From positions 1 through 19,120 of the forward strand of contig NZ_LGDW01000055.1 of NCBI RefSeq assembly GCF_001280005.1: a stretch of 19,120 bases of DNA, given 5' to 3'. The position numbers were made by a program, and so were the translations under genes. Origin of the DNA: Streptomyces sp. NRRL WC-3618. Its GTDB lineage: Bacteria > Actinomycetota > Actinomycetes > Streptomycetales > Streptomycetaceae. The first letter of the stretch is position 1. Every line of letters begins with the position of its first letter. Under the pieces are notes generated by a model that was given only the letters and a program-made list of their open reading frames with translations, ran no database searches and was not told where the DNA came from. Of the stretch, positions 7,670 through 15,213 are shown piece after piece.

Positions 7670-8659
7670 TCACCGGAGCGGGTCGGGGATTCCCGCGGGC
7701 TCCACCAGCCACCCGAAGTCCCCGAGTCCGCCCGTCGCCGTCAGCTCGGCGGCCTCTCCGGCGCCCGCCAGGGCCCGTACGTACGCGGCGGGGTCCGTGG
7801 ACGCCAGGGACAGCGGGGGGCGCTCCCCGGCCACCCCGAGGGCGTGCAGGGCCTCCCGCTGGGTCAGCAGGCGTGCTCCGGGGCCCGCGCAGGCGTCCAG
7901 TGCCACATGGGCGGTCAGGTCGCACGAGCCGTCCGGCACGGGCGCGCTCTCGCGTCCGGCCCGGAAGCCGGTGAGCGTCCCGAAGGGCGGCCTGGCGCCG
8001 GCCGTGTGCGCGTAGTCGACGGCGACGGCGAGCCCCCGGTCGACCGTGGCTGCGGCGGCGGCCCAGGCGGTGTCCCTGGGGAGCCCGATCTCGGCCCGCA
8101 GCCCCGGCTCCGGCGGCAGCGGCCACCACCGTGCCAGCCACCGCGCGTCCGCACCGGCGACCGGCTCCCCGAGCCGCTCGGTCCCGTCCCGGCGTACGAG
8201 GACCAGGCGCGGTACGCCCGTCGGGTCGACCTCCGCCACCTCCACGGGGACGTTGTCCAGCCACTCGTTGGCGAACAGCAGGCCGGTGACGCCGCCGGGC
8301 GGCTCGGTCAGCCACTCGACCCGGTGATCGAGGCCCGCAGGGCGGTCGGCCAGCTCGACGGCGTACCCGCGCGCGCGGGCGGCCACCGCCGGGGGCAGGG
8401 CCGCGAGGACGCCGGTGACGAGTTCGCCCCGGCCTGCGCCCATGTCGACGAAGCCGAGCGACGCGGGGCGGCCAAGTGCCTCGTCGACCCGGCACAGCAG
8501 CCGTGCCACGGCACCGGCGAAGAGCGGCGAGGCGTGGACGGACGTACGGAAGTGCCCGGCGGGCCCCTCGGGCCGGCGATAGAACCCGTGTTCGCCGTAC
8601 AGCGCCCCCTGCGCCGCCACTCGCCAGCCACGCCACTCGCCCACCGTCTCTTCTGCCAC
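7670..8659 (-). CDS. MidA/NDUFAF7-family SAM-dependent methyltransferase
   Basis: 329 aa, GTG start at 8659. Family landmarks in order: [10 protein letters not shown] (21-30) and [13 protein letters not shown] (35-47), the counterpart of the eukaryotic GDFITSPEISQIFG block; the SAM-binding loop [10 protein letters not shown] (71-80); [12 protein letters not shown] (130-141), the counterpart of [19 protein letters not shown]; and GSCDLTAHV. These identify COG1565 (Methyltransf_28). The human member NDUFAF7 methylates an arginine in NDUFS2, the mitochondrial NuoD. Here the gene lies tail to tail with nuoD2, 12 nt between stops, so a substrate relation is plausible though unproven. The sequence is somewhat divergent, notably TSVHASP instead of TSPEIS, so activity on another target, or none, is possible. 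Confidence 0.85.
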   Translation of the reverse strand: MAEETVGEWRGWRVAAQGALYGEHGFYRRPEGPAGHFRTSVHASPLFAGAVARLLCRVDEALGRPASLGFVDMGAGRGELVTGVLAALPPAVAARARGYAVELADRPAGLDHRVEWLTEPPGGVTGLLFANEWLDNVPVEVAEVDPTGVPRLVLVRRDGTERLGEPVAGADARWLARWWPLPPEPGLRAEIGLPRDTAWAAAAATVDRGLAVAVDYAHTAGARPPFGTLTGFRAGRESAPVPDGSCDLTAHVALDACAGPGARLLTQREALHALGVAGERPPLSLASTDPAAYVRALAGAGEAAELTATGGLGDFGWLVEPAGIPDPLR

Positions 8660-8777
8660 GCGGCCAGGCTAGGTCCTGTCGACCCGCCACCCAGGGGAGA
8701 AGGCATCCACCTTGCGGAGTACGCGGGCGTGTCGCGGATCGGCCCTCCGGTTGACCCAGGCATGCACAACGCTTCCC

Positions 8778-8783
8778 TACGCT
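8778..8783 (+). promoter_or_regulatory. probable -10 of the two-component operon, leaderless
   Basis: TACGCT ends 7 nt before the GTG start codon at 8791, so the transcript probably begins at or beside the start codon. TTGACC (8751-8756) is the best -35 candidate, but its spacing of 21 nt is long. An inverted repeat ACCCAG (8754-8759) / CTGGGT (8782-8787) brackets the element and could be an operator. Confidence 0.4.
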
Positions 8784-8790
8784 GGGTTAC

Positions 8791-9990
8791 GTGCAAAGCG
8801 TCTATGACTTCCTCCGCAGACACCCGACATGGGTCGACGGCTTCTGGGCCGTCTTCCTGTTCGGGATCTCCTTGCTGAGCGGAGCCGTCCAGAGGACTCC
8901 GCACACCGTGTCGCCGGCGGTGAACGCTGTCGTGACGCTTCTGCTGTGCCTGGTGGTGGCCCTGCGTCGGCGGGTGCCCGAGCGGATGCTCGTGCTGGCC
9001 GCCGTGGTCGGGGTGGCGCAACTGGCTCTGGACGTCGAGCCGGTGCTCGCCGACTTCGCTCTGCTGGTGATCGTCTACTCCGTGGCGGCGAGCGGGCCTC
9101 CCTGGGCCTCGCGGTTCGCGCTGATCGGCGGTCTGTGCGCGTCCCCGCTGGCCCAGTTGCGCTGGCCGGAGGAGGAGTCGAGCGCCGCGGGCAGGCTCGC
9201 CCTGGTGGTCTTCCTGGCGGTGCCGTTCGCCCTTGCCTGGGTGCTCGGCGACTCGCTGCGCACCCGCCGCGCCTACTTCGCCCAGCTCGAGGAGCGCGCC
9301 GCCCGCCTGGAGAAGGAGCGCGAGGCGCAGGCCAAGGTCGCGGTCGCCGCCGAGCGCGCCAGGATCGCCCGTGAGCTGCACGACGTCGTCGCGCACAACG
9401 TCTCCGTGATGGTGGTCCAGGCCGACGGCGCCGCCTATGTCCTCGACACCGCCCCCGACCAGGCGAAGAAGGCCCTGGAGACCATCTCGGGCACCGGCCG
9501 CCAGGCCCTCGCCGAGATGCGCCGGCTGCTGGGTGTCCTGCGCACCGGCGAGCACGAGGAGGGCGGCGAGTACGTGCCGCAGCCCGACGTCGAGCAGCTC
9601 GGCGACCTGATCGAGCAGTGCCGTACGTCGGGCCTGCCCGTCGACTACAAGATCGAGGGCACCCCTCGCCCGCTGCCCAGCGGGGTGGAGCTGACGGCGT
9701 ACCGCATCGTGCAGGAGGCGCTCACCAACACCCGCAAGCACGGCGGCCCGAACACCGGAGCGAGCGTGCGCCTGGTCTACTTCGACGACGGTCTCGGCCT
9801 GCTCGTCGAGGACGACGGCAAGGGCGCACCGCACGAGCACTACGAGGACGGCGGCGTCGACGGACAGGGGCACGGCCTGATCGGCATGCGCGAGCGCGTC
9901 GGCATGGTGGGCGGCACCCTGGACGCCGGCCCGCGCCCGGGCGGCGGCTTCCGCATCAGCGCCCTGCTGCCGCTCAAACCCGCCCACTGA
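8791..9990 (+). CDS. two-component sensor histidine kinase (NarL/HisKA_3 family)
   Basis: 399 aa. The N-terminal ~155 residues hold about five hydrophobic segments with short loops and no large external domain, so it probably senses within or near the membrane. A helical linker (~160-190) leads to the HisKA_3 dimerisation domain, ERARIARELHDVVAHNVSV, with the phosphorylated histidine at 197. The ATPase domain has EALTNTRKHG (Asn313), VEDDGKG and GHGLIGMRERV boxes, all intact. The GTG start lacks a ribosome site; the leaderless promoter just upstream supports it. The response regulator gene follows 59 nt downstream on the same strand, the usual cognate arrangement. The signal is unknown. It diverges from the MidA-like gene. 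Confidence 0.93.
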   Translation: MQSVYDFLRRHPTWVDGFWAVFLFGISLLSGAVQRTPHTVSPAVNAVVTLLLCLVVALRRRVPERMLVLAAVVGVAQLALDVEPVLADFALLVIVYSVAASGPPWASRFALIGGLCASPLAQLRWPEEESSAAGRLALVVFLAVPFALAWVLGDSLRTRRAYFAQLEERAARLEKEREAQAKVAVAAERARIARELHDVVAHNVSVMVVQADGAAYVLDTAPDQAKKALETISGTGRQALAEMRRLLGVLRTGEHEEGGEYVPQPDVEQLGDLIEQCRTSGLPVDYKIEGTPRPLPSGVELTAYRIVQEALTNTRKHGGPNTGASVRLVYFDDGLGLLVEDDGKGAPHEHYEDGGVDGQGHGLIGMRERVGMVGGTLDAGPRPGGGFRISALLPLKPAH

Positions 9991-10049
9991 CACGTGCCCG
10001 CTCGATCAACGCACTGACGTTCGATACGGACCTACCGGAGGACCCCGCC

Positions 10050-10721
10050 ATGCACATCCGTGTGATGCTCGTCGACGACCAGGTACTGCTGCGCACCGGG
10101 TTCCGGATGGTGCTCGACGCTCAGCCGGACATGGAGGTCGTCGCGGAGGCGGGTGACGGCGTCGAGGCTCTCCAGGTGCTGCGGGAGACCGAGGTCGACG
10201 TGGTGCTGATGGACGTGCGCATGCCGAAGCTGGACGGGGTGGAGACCACCCGGCGCGTCTGCCAGGGCGACAACCCGCCCAAGGTGCTGATCCTGACCAC
10301 CTTCGACCTCGACGAGTACGCCTTCTCGGGGCTGAAGGCCGGCGCGTCCGGCTTCATGCTCAAGGACGTGCCGCCCGGCGAGCTCCTCACCGCCATCCGC
10401 TCCGTGCACAGCGGCGACGCGGTCGTGGCCCCCTCGACGACCCGGCGGCTCCTCGACCGCTTCGCACCCATGCTGCCGAGCACCGGCGAGCAGCCCCAGT
10501 ACAAGGAACTGGAACGGCTCACCGGCCGTGAGCGCGAGGTCATGATCCTCGTCGCCCAGGGCCTGTCGAACGGCGAGATCGCGGCCCGCCTGGTGCTGTC
10601 GGAGGCGACCGTGAAGACCCACGTGGGCCGCATCCTGACCAAGCTGGGCCTGCGAGACCGGGTGCAGGTGGTCGTCCTCGCCTACGAGACGGGGCTCGTG
10701 CGGGCGGGCGGCGCTATCTGA
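10050..10721 (+). CDS. NarL/FixJ-family response regulator
   Basis: 223 aa. The receiver domain has the acidic pair Asp9-Asp10, phosphoacceptor Asp55 in VLMDVRMP, Thr83/Thr84 in LILTT, and Lys105 in FMLKD. The C-terminal LuxR-type helix-turn-helix runs from ~155 (LTGREREVMILVAQGLSNGE) through ATVKTHVGRILTKLGLRDR. GGAGG at 10037-10041 sits 8 nt before the ATG, a good ribosome site that fixes the start. It is the DNA-binding partner of the kinase just upstream. Its 3' end overlaps the convergent DUF5937 regulator by 8 nt (10714-10721). Confidence 0.95.
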   Translation: MHIRVMLVDDQVLLRTGFRMVLDAQPDMEVVAEAGDGVEALQVLRETEVDVVLMDVRMPKLDGVETTRRVCQGDNPPKVLILTTFDLDEYAFSGLKAGASGFMLKDVPPGELLTAIRSVHSGDAVVAPSTTRRLLDRFAPMLPSTGEQPQYKELERLTGREREVMILVAQGLSNGEIAARLVLSEATVKTHVGRILTKLGLRDRVQVVVLAYETGLVRAGGAI

Positions 10722-11814
10722 GGATGCCCTCCAGGAAGTCGCTGCCCAGCCGGGCCACCATCGTCACGTCCAGTTGATGCAGGACGTACCGGCCGCGGCG
10801 GCGGGTGGTGGTCAGGCCGGCCTTTCTGAGGACGGCCAGGTGCCGGGATATCTCGGGGGCCGTCATGCTGTGCGTCCGCGCCAGCTCCGTCGTCGTGAAC
10901 GAGCTGCGGGCCAGCTGGCGGCAGAGCCGCATCCGCACCGGGTGGGACAGCGCGGTCAGACGCAGGCCTAGCTGCTCGACCGAGGGCGGGGTGGCCAGCT
11001 CGGGGGAGCCCGCCGGGTAGTGCAGGACCGGCTGCCAGCCGTGCCGGTGCAGGACCATCAGATGGGGCCACCCCATGCTCGTCGGCACCAGCAGGAGGCT
11101 GCCCGACGCCGTCGTGTGGCCGTTGCCCAGCTTGTCGACGGTGATCCGGCCGGCCGCCTCCTCGAGCGTGACCGCCGACGACACCGACGCCAGCGCCTCC
11201 GTCAGCCCCTTGTGGCGCAGGAGGTCCGTCTTGTGGCGGGCGTCCGCCATGAGCTGCGGGTGCACCCGGGACCACGTCTCGGCGAAGAATGCCTCCTCGC
11301 AGTCCGCGAACAACTGTCGCAGCCAGGCGCGGATCCGGGGCGGGTCGTCCAGCAGGCGCCTGGTGAACCGCACCTGGAGGGGGCTGCGCGAGGCGGCCAG
11401 ATCTAGGGCCCGCTGGCGCGCCCCGGGGTCGGTGAGCGCGCCGAATCCCTGCTCGTCGTACGGCAGCGCGCAGGTGAACTCCAGGCACGAGTCCACGAAC
11501 TGTTCGTCCGTCAACCGGTCCAGCTGGTCGAGTTCCGCGCCGAGCGTGCCGGCGGGGAGCGTGCCCGCGCCCAGGCCCGCGTACGGCAGGAAGATGTCCG
11601 GGAACGTGGAGCGCCACAGGAAGTCGGCCTCGCACATCCGGTCGGCCAGATGCGGGTCGAGCCCGGCGGTCACCCCCGTCGCCCAGCCCCGCAGCCGGGG
11701 GTGGTGTCCCGGCTCGGTCAGCGCGTGCAGCGCCATGCCGAGCTCGGCCAGTGGCGAGGGCACGACGGTGATCCGCTCCCGCCCCAGCCCGCACAGGTCG
11801 ATGCTGACGCTCAT
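10714..11814 (-). CDS. DUF5937 / ArsR-type winged-helix transcriptional regulator
   Basis: 366 aa. The C-terminal ~90 residues are an ArsR-like winged helix: LTALSHPVRMRLCRQLARSS, TTTELARTHSMTAPEISRHL (recognition helix) and KAGLTTTRRRGRYVLH. The long N-terminal part (starting SVSIDLCGLGRERITVVPSP) matches the DUF5937 family as I remember it; it has no membrane segment and probably forms an effector or dimerisation domain. No metal-binding cysteine cluster typical of SmtB/ArsR sensors is seen. The start is ATG 11814; GTG at 11829 is an in-frame alternative. It lies 55 nt downstream of the threonine aldolase-like gene on the same strand and may be co-transcribed with it. Its target and ligand are unknown. 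Confidence 0.8.
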   Translation of the reverse strand: MSVSIDLCGLGRERITVVPSPLAELGMALHALTEPGHHPRLRGWATGVTAGLDPHLADRMCEADFLWRSTFPDIFLPYAGLGAGTLPAGTLGAELDQLDRLTDEQFVDSCLEFTCALPYDEQGFGALTDPGARQRALDLAASRSPLQVRFTRRLLDDPPRIRAWLRQLFADCEEAFFAETWSRVHPQLMADARHKTDLLRHKGLTEALASVSSAVTLEEAAGRITVDKLGNGHTTASGSLLLVPTSMGWPHLMVLHRHGWQPVLHYPAGSPELATPPSVEQLGLRLTALSHPVRMRLCRQLARSSFTTTELARTHSMTAPEISRHLAVLRKAGLTTTRRRGRYVLHQLDVTMVARLGSDFLEGILR

Positions 11815-11869
11815 GCGTTCATGGTGCACCCCACCACTGACAACGCCCCCGAAAACGCCCGCGCGGACC

Positions 11870-13048
11870 CTACAGACGCGCCACGAACTCCGTCACCGCC
11901 GCCTTCACGTCCTCCGCCGTCCACTCCAGGCCGGCGGCGCGCACGAACACCTCGGTGACCGCGAGACCCGGGCCGCCGCGGTGCCACTCGTTGGCGAACA
12001 GGACGGTCTTCGTCTCCTCGCCGTGCCGGATCGCGGCCTCCGCGACGGCCTCGTGGTCGTACGGCAGCCAGACCTGGAACTCGTTGGTGTGCGGCACCTC
12101 CGGGTGAACGCGCGCCCACGGCACCCCGGCCGCCGCGAAACCCTCGCGCAGCGCGGCGGCGACCACGCGCGCGTGGGCCACGTACTCCGGGAGGCGGGGC
12201 AGCTCCCGGTCCAGGCCGACCAGCGCCGACAGGACGGTCGGGAACTGCTGGAAGATCGCGCCGCCGTACCGGTGGCGCCAGGCCTTCGCCTCGTCGACGA
12301 GGGTCCGCGGGCCCGCCAGTACGGCGCCGCCGTAGCCGTCGAGGGACTTGTAGAACGACACGTAGACGCTGTCCGCGAGGCCCGCGATCTCGTCCACAGG
12401 GCGCCCGAAATGGGTGGTGGACTCCCACAGGCGGGCCCCGTCGAAGTGCACCACCGCGTCGCGCTCCCGCGCCGCCGCCACGACCTCGGTCAGCTCCTCC
12501 CAGGTGGGCAGCACGAAACCGGCGTCCCGGAGGGGCAGTTCCAGCATCAGCGCCCCGAAGGGCTCGTCGAAGTCGCGCACTTCGTCGGCCGTCGGCATCC
12601 GGGGCTCGCTCGTCACCCGGAGCGGGCGCAGTCCGCTGACCGTGCCGAACGCGTTCCGCTCGTGCATCTCGGGGTGGGCGAGCGCGTGCAGGGCCACCGC
12701 CGGGTTGCCGGTGCGGCCCGCCCAGCAGCGCAGGGCCACCTGCTGGGCCATCGTGCCGGTCGGGAAGAAGGCGGCGGCCTCCTTGCCGAGCAGCCCGGCG
12801 GTCCGCTCCTCCAGGGTCTCGACGATCCCGCCGCCGTAGATGTCGGACGGCTCGTCCAGGTCGTACGACTCCCGTGCCTCGTCGAGCAGCGCCAGCCGCT
12901 GCCCGATCGTCCCCAGGAACCCGGGGCGCGCCAGGACCCGTTCGGCGTCCCGGAGCGCGGCCCTGCGCCGCAACCGCCGCTCGTCCCCGCCCTGCTTCTC
13001 GCCGGGATCGTCGCCCGGTCGCCCGCTCTCTTCGGCCGTATCGCTCAT
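11870..13048 (-). CDS. PLP-dependent L-threonine aldolase / beta-eliminating lyase family enzyme
   Basis: 392 aa. A fold-type I PLP enzyme of the low-specificity threonine aldolase group, which cleaves L-threonine or allo-threonine to glycine and acetaldehyde. Visible: DIYGGGIVETLEE near the N-terminus, FFPTGTMAQQVAL at the cofactor phosphate site, HFDGARLWES with His201 and Asp203 (Asp contacts the PLP ring nitrogen), and the Schiff-base lysine Lys234 in VSFYKSLDGYGGAVL. The first ~35 residues are polar and not part of the fold. ATG at 13048 is chosen; ATG at 13060 adds four residues, and neither has a clear ribosome site. It diverges from the CoA/NAD operon across a 192-nt spacer. Exact substrate preference cannot be read. 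Confidence 0.85.
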   Translation of the reverse strand: MSDTAEESGRPGDDPGEKQGGDERRLRRRAALRDAERVLARPGFLGTIGQRLALLDEARESYDLDEPSDIYGGGIVETLEERTAGLLGKEAAAFFPTGTMAQQVALRCWAGRTGNPAVALHALAHPEMHERNAFGTVSGLRPLRVTSEPRMPTADEVRDFDEPFGALMLELPLRDAGFVLPTWEELTEVVAAARERDAVVHFDGARLWESTTHFGRPVDEIAGLADSVYVSFYKSLDGYGGAVLAGPRTLVDEAKAWRHRYGGAIFQQFPTVLSALVGLDRELPRLPEYVAHARVVAAALREGFAAAGVPWARVHPEVPHTNEFQVWLPYDHEAVAEAAIRHGEETKTVLFANEWHRGGPGLAVTEVFVRAAGLEWTAEDVKAAVTEFVARL

Positions 13049-13126
13049 GCTCGCGATCATGCCGTGCGCGGGTTCAGGGGTCACGCGGATTTCCCCTCGC
13101 CCCCTGTGCGGGCGGCGTACGGGCGC

Positions 13127-13139
13127 CCACAGCCTGTGG
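13127..13139. repeat. short inverted repeat in the divergent spacer
   Basis: CCACAG and CTGTGG flank a single C, giving a perfect 6-bp-arm inverted repeat about 30 nt upstream of a candidate -10 (13169-13174) of the cofactor operon. Its size and place would suit a small operator. It is short enough to occur by chance. Confidence 0.35.
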
Positions 13140-13168
13140 ACAACCGACGCCCCTCGGACCAATCGCGT

Positions 13169-13174
13169 TAACAT
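13169..13174 (+). promoter_or_regulatory. candidate -10 of the CoA/NAD cofactor operon
   Basis: TAACAT lies in a locally AT-richer patch (GCGTTAACATGACGAG). Transcription would start near 13181 and leave a leader of about 60 nt. No convincing -35 is present at 16-19 nt. Confidence 0.25.
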
Positions 13175-13182
13175 GACGAGAA

Positions 13183-13206
13183 ATCGTCCGGTACATCGTC
13201 CGGTAC
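13183..13206 (+). repeat. perfect tandem duplication of a 12-mer in the operon leader
   Basis: ATCGTCCGGTAC occurs twice head to tail with no mismatch (13183-13194 and 13195-13206). It lies between the candidate -10 and the first start codon at 13241, at about the expected transcription start. It may be a paired regulator site, a leader element or a recent slippage duplication. Confidence 0.7.
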
Positions 13207-13240
13207 CCCGAGCGGACTGGAACGGGAAGGCCGCCGTCGA

Positions 13241-14194
13241 GTGAGTACATTCCAACAGCCAGACCCCAGGGACCGTCCCGCCCGGCTCACCGTCGGCGTG
13301 GTCGGCGCCGGTCGCGTGGGCCCCGCGCTGGCCGCCTCCCTGCAACTCGCCGGGCACCGTCCGGTGGCCGTCTCCGCGGTCTCCGACGCCTCCGTCCGCA
13401 GAGCCGCCGAACTGCTCCCGGACGTGCCCGTCGTATCGACCGCCCAGGTCATGGAGCGCGCCGAACTCGTCCTGCTGACCGTCCCGGACGACGCCCTGCC
13501 CGGGCTCGTCGAGGGGCTCGCCGAGACCGGCGCCGTGCGACCCGGCCAGCTGCTCGTGCACACCTCCGGGCGGTACGGCGCGAAGGTCCTGGACCCCGCC
13601 CTGCGGGCCGGCGCGCTGCCGTTGGCCATCCACCCCGCCATGACCTTCACCGGCACTCCTGTGGACGTCCAGCGGCTCGCCGGATGCTCCTTCGGGGTCA
13701 CCGCGCTCCCCGAACTGCGGCTGGCCGCCGAAGCCCTCGTCATCGAGATGGGCGGCGAGCCCGAATGGATCGCCGAGGAGAGCCGCCCGCTCTACCACGC
13801 GGCCCTCGCCCTGGGCGCCAACCACCTGGTCACCCTGGTCGCCGAGTCCATGGAACTGCTCCGCGCGGCCGGCGTCGACGCCCCCGACCGGATGCTCGGC
13901 CCGCTGCTGGGCGCCGCCCTGGACAACGCGCTGCGCTCCGGCGACGCGGCGCTCACCGGGCCCGTCGCGCGCGGGGACGCGGGCACCGTCGCCGCGCATG
14001 TCGCGGAGCTGCGCAAGCACTCCCCGCAGAGCGTCGCCGCCTATCTGGCGATGGCCCGCGCGACCGCCGACCGCGCCCTCGCGTACGGCCTGCTCAAGCC
14101 GGAGCTGGCCGAGGACCTCCTCGGGGTACTCGCGGAGGGCACCAACCCGCCCGCGAGCCCCGAGAGCCCCAAGAGCAACGGGGGAGACCGATGA
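13241..14194 (+). CDS. Rossmann/DUF2520 oxidoreductase, probable ketopantoate reductase (PanG-like)
   Basis: 317 aa. An N-terminal NAD(P)-binding Rossmann domain has [14 protein letters not shown] with Gly22, Gly24 and Gly27, then strands ending [11 protein letters not shown] and [12 protein letters not shown] helical C-terminal DUF2520 domain follows ([44 protein letters not shown]). The overall design is that of 6-phosphogluconate-dehydrogenase-like dehydrogenases, including ketopantoate reductases; a PanG class distinct from PanE has been reported in other bacteria. Direct 4-nt overlap (ATGA) with panC strongly suggests that it supplies pantoate to PanC. The GTG start has GGAAGG (13225-13230) 10 nt upstream. 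The Ser/Pro/Gly-rich last ~20 residues look unstructured. The function is inferred from context. Confidence 0.85.
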   Translation: MSTFQQPDPRDRPARLTVGVVGAGRVGPALAASLQLAGHRPVAVSAVSDASVRRAAELLPDVPVVSTAQVMERAELVLLTVPDDALPGLVEGLAETGAVRPGQLLVHTSGRYGAKVLDPALRAGALPLAIHPAMTFTGTPVDVQRLAGCSFGVTALPELRLAAEALVIEMGGEPEWIAEESRPLYHAALALGANHLVTLVAESMELLRAAGVDAPDRMLGPLLGAALDNALRSGDAALTGPVARGDAGTVAAHVAELRKHSPQSVAAYLAMARATADRALAYGLLKPELAEDLLGVLAEGTNPPASPESPKSNGGDR

Positions 14195-15213
14195 GCCGCC
14201 GTCCCTTCGAACTCGCCCCGACCCTGGACGACCTGACCTCCGTACGGGACCACTTCAGCGGGTCCGGAGCGACAGCCGTCGTGATGACCATGGGCGCCCT
14301 CCACGAGGGCCACGCCACCCTGATCAGGGCCGCCCGCGCACACGTCGGCCCCCAGGGCTTCGTGACCGTCACCGTGTTCGTCAACCCCCTCCAGTTCGGC
14401 AAGGGCGAGGACCTCGACCGCTATCCGCGCACCCTCGACGCCGACCTCGCACTCGCCGAACAGGCGGGTGCGGACGCCGTGTTCGCCCCCTCCGCGGACG
14501 AGGTCTACCCGGGCGGACAGCCCCAGGTGCGGATCAGCGCGGGCCCCATGGGGGAGCGGCTGGAAGGCGCCACGCGCCCCGGGCACTTCGACGGTGTGCT
14601 CACCGTCGTCGCCAAGCTGCTCCACCTCACCCGGCCCGACGTGGCGTTCTTCGGGCAGAAGGACGCCCAGCAGCTCGCCATGATCCGCCGCATGGTCCGC
14701 GACCTGAACTTCGGCGTGGAGATCGTCGGCGTCCCGACCGTCCGCGAGGCCGACGGCCTGGCCCTGTCCAGCCGCAACCGCTACCTCTCCCCGGAGGAAC
14801 GGCGTACGGCGCTCGCCCTCTCCCAGGCCCTGTTCGCCGGCAGCGACCGGCACGCCGCTCAGGAGGCGCTGCGCGCGCGGGCCCGCGAAGTGCCCGCCAC
14901 ACACGCGCGTGCCCAGGCCCTCAGCGCGATCGGTGAATCCCGCGCCGCCGCCGACGCGCACGCCGTCGCCCAGGTCCCCGGCGGCGGACCCGCCGCCATC
15001 CGGGCCGCCGCACGCCTCCTCCTGGACGACGCGGCCCGCCTGCGGCCCGCGCTGGTCCTCGACTACCTCGCCCTGGTCGACCCCGCCGACTTCACCGAGA
15101 TCCCGGACGACTTCACGGGCGAAGCCGTCCTCGCCGTCGCAGCCAAGGTCGGGACGACCCGGCTGATCGACAACATCCCTCTCCATTTCGGAACCCCCGG
15201 AGCCGCCTCGTGA
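14191..15213 (+). CDS. panC: pantothenate synthetase (pantoate--beta-alanine ligase)
   Basis: 340 aa. Cytosolic enzyme that adenylates pantoate with ATP and joins it to beta-alanine. The nucleotide-binding HxGH-type motif is [10 protein letters not shown] with His38 and His41. [18 protein letters not shown] and [12 protein letters not shown] are the pantoate-site blocks. [15 protein letters not shown] and [15 protein letters not shown] follow, and the KMSKS-like loop is SSRNR at 193-197. The enzyme is longer than the usual ~280-310 aa because of an Ala/Arg-rich expansion at ~218-272, before the DYLALVDP block at 291. The start ATG overlaps the stop of the DUF2520 gene and has GGGGGAG just upstream. 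The stop overlaps the nadB GTG. panB and panD are not in this window. Confidence 0.96.
   Translation: MSRRPFELAPTLDDLTSVRDHFSGSGATAVVMTMGALHEGHATLIRAARAHVGPQGFVTVTVFVNPLQFGKGEDLDRYPRTLDADLALAEQAGADAVFAPSADEVYPGGQPQVRISAGPMGERLEGATRPGHFDGVLTVVAKLLHLTRPDVAFFGQKDAQQLAMIRRMVRDLNFGVEIVGVPTVREADGLALSSRNRYLSPEERRTALALSQALFAGSDRHAAQEALRARAREVPATHARAQALSAIGESRAAADAHAVAQVPGGGPAAIRAAARLLLDDAARLRPALVLDYLALVDPADFTEIPDDFTGEAVLAVAAKVGTTRLIDNIPLHFGTPGAAS

Noticed and set aside
13049..14020. Minus-strand extension of the threonine aldolase-like protein to 716 aa
   Set aside because: It lies antisense to the DUF2520 gene and is low-complexity; the PLP enzyme is complete from 13048.
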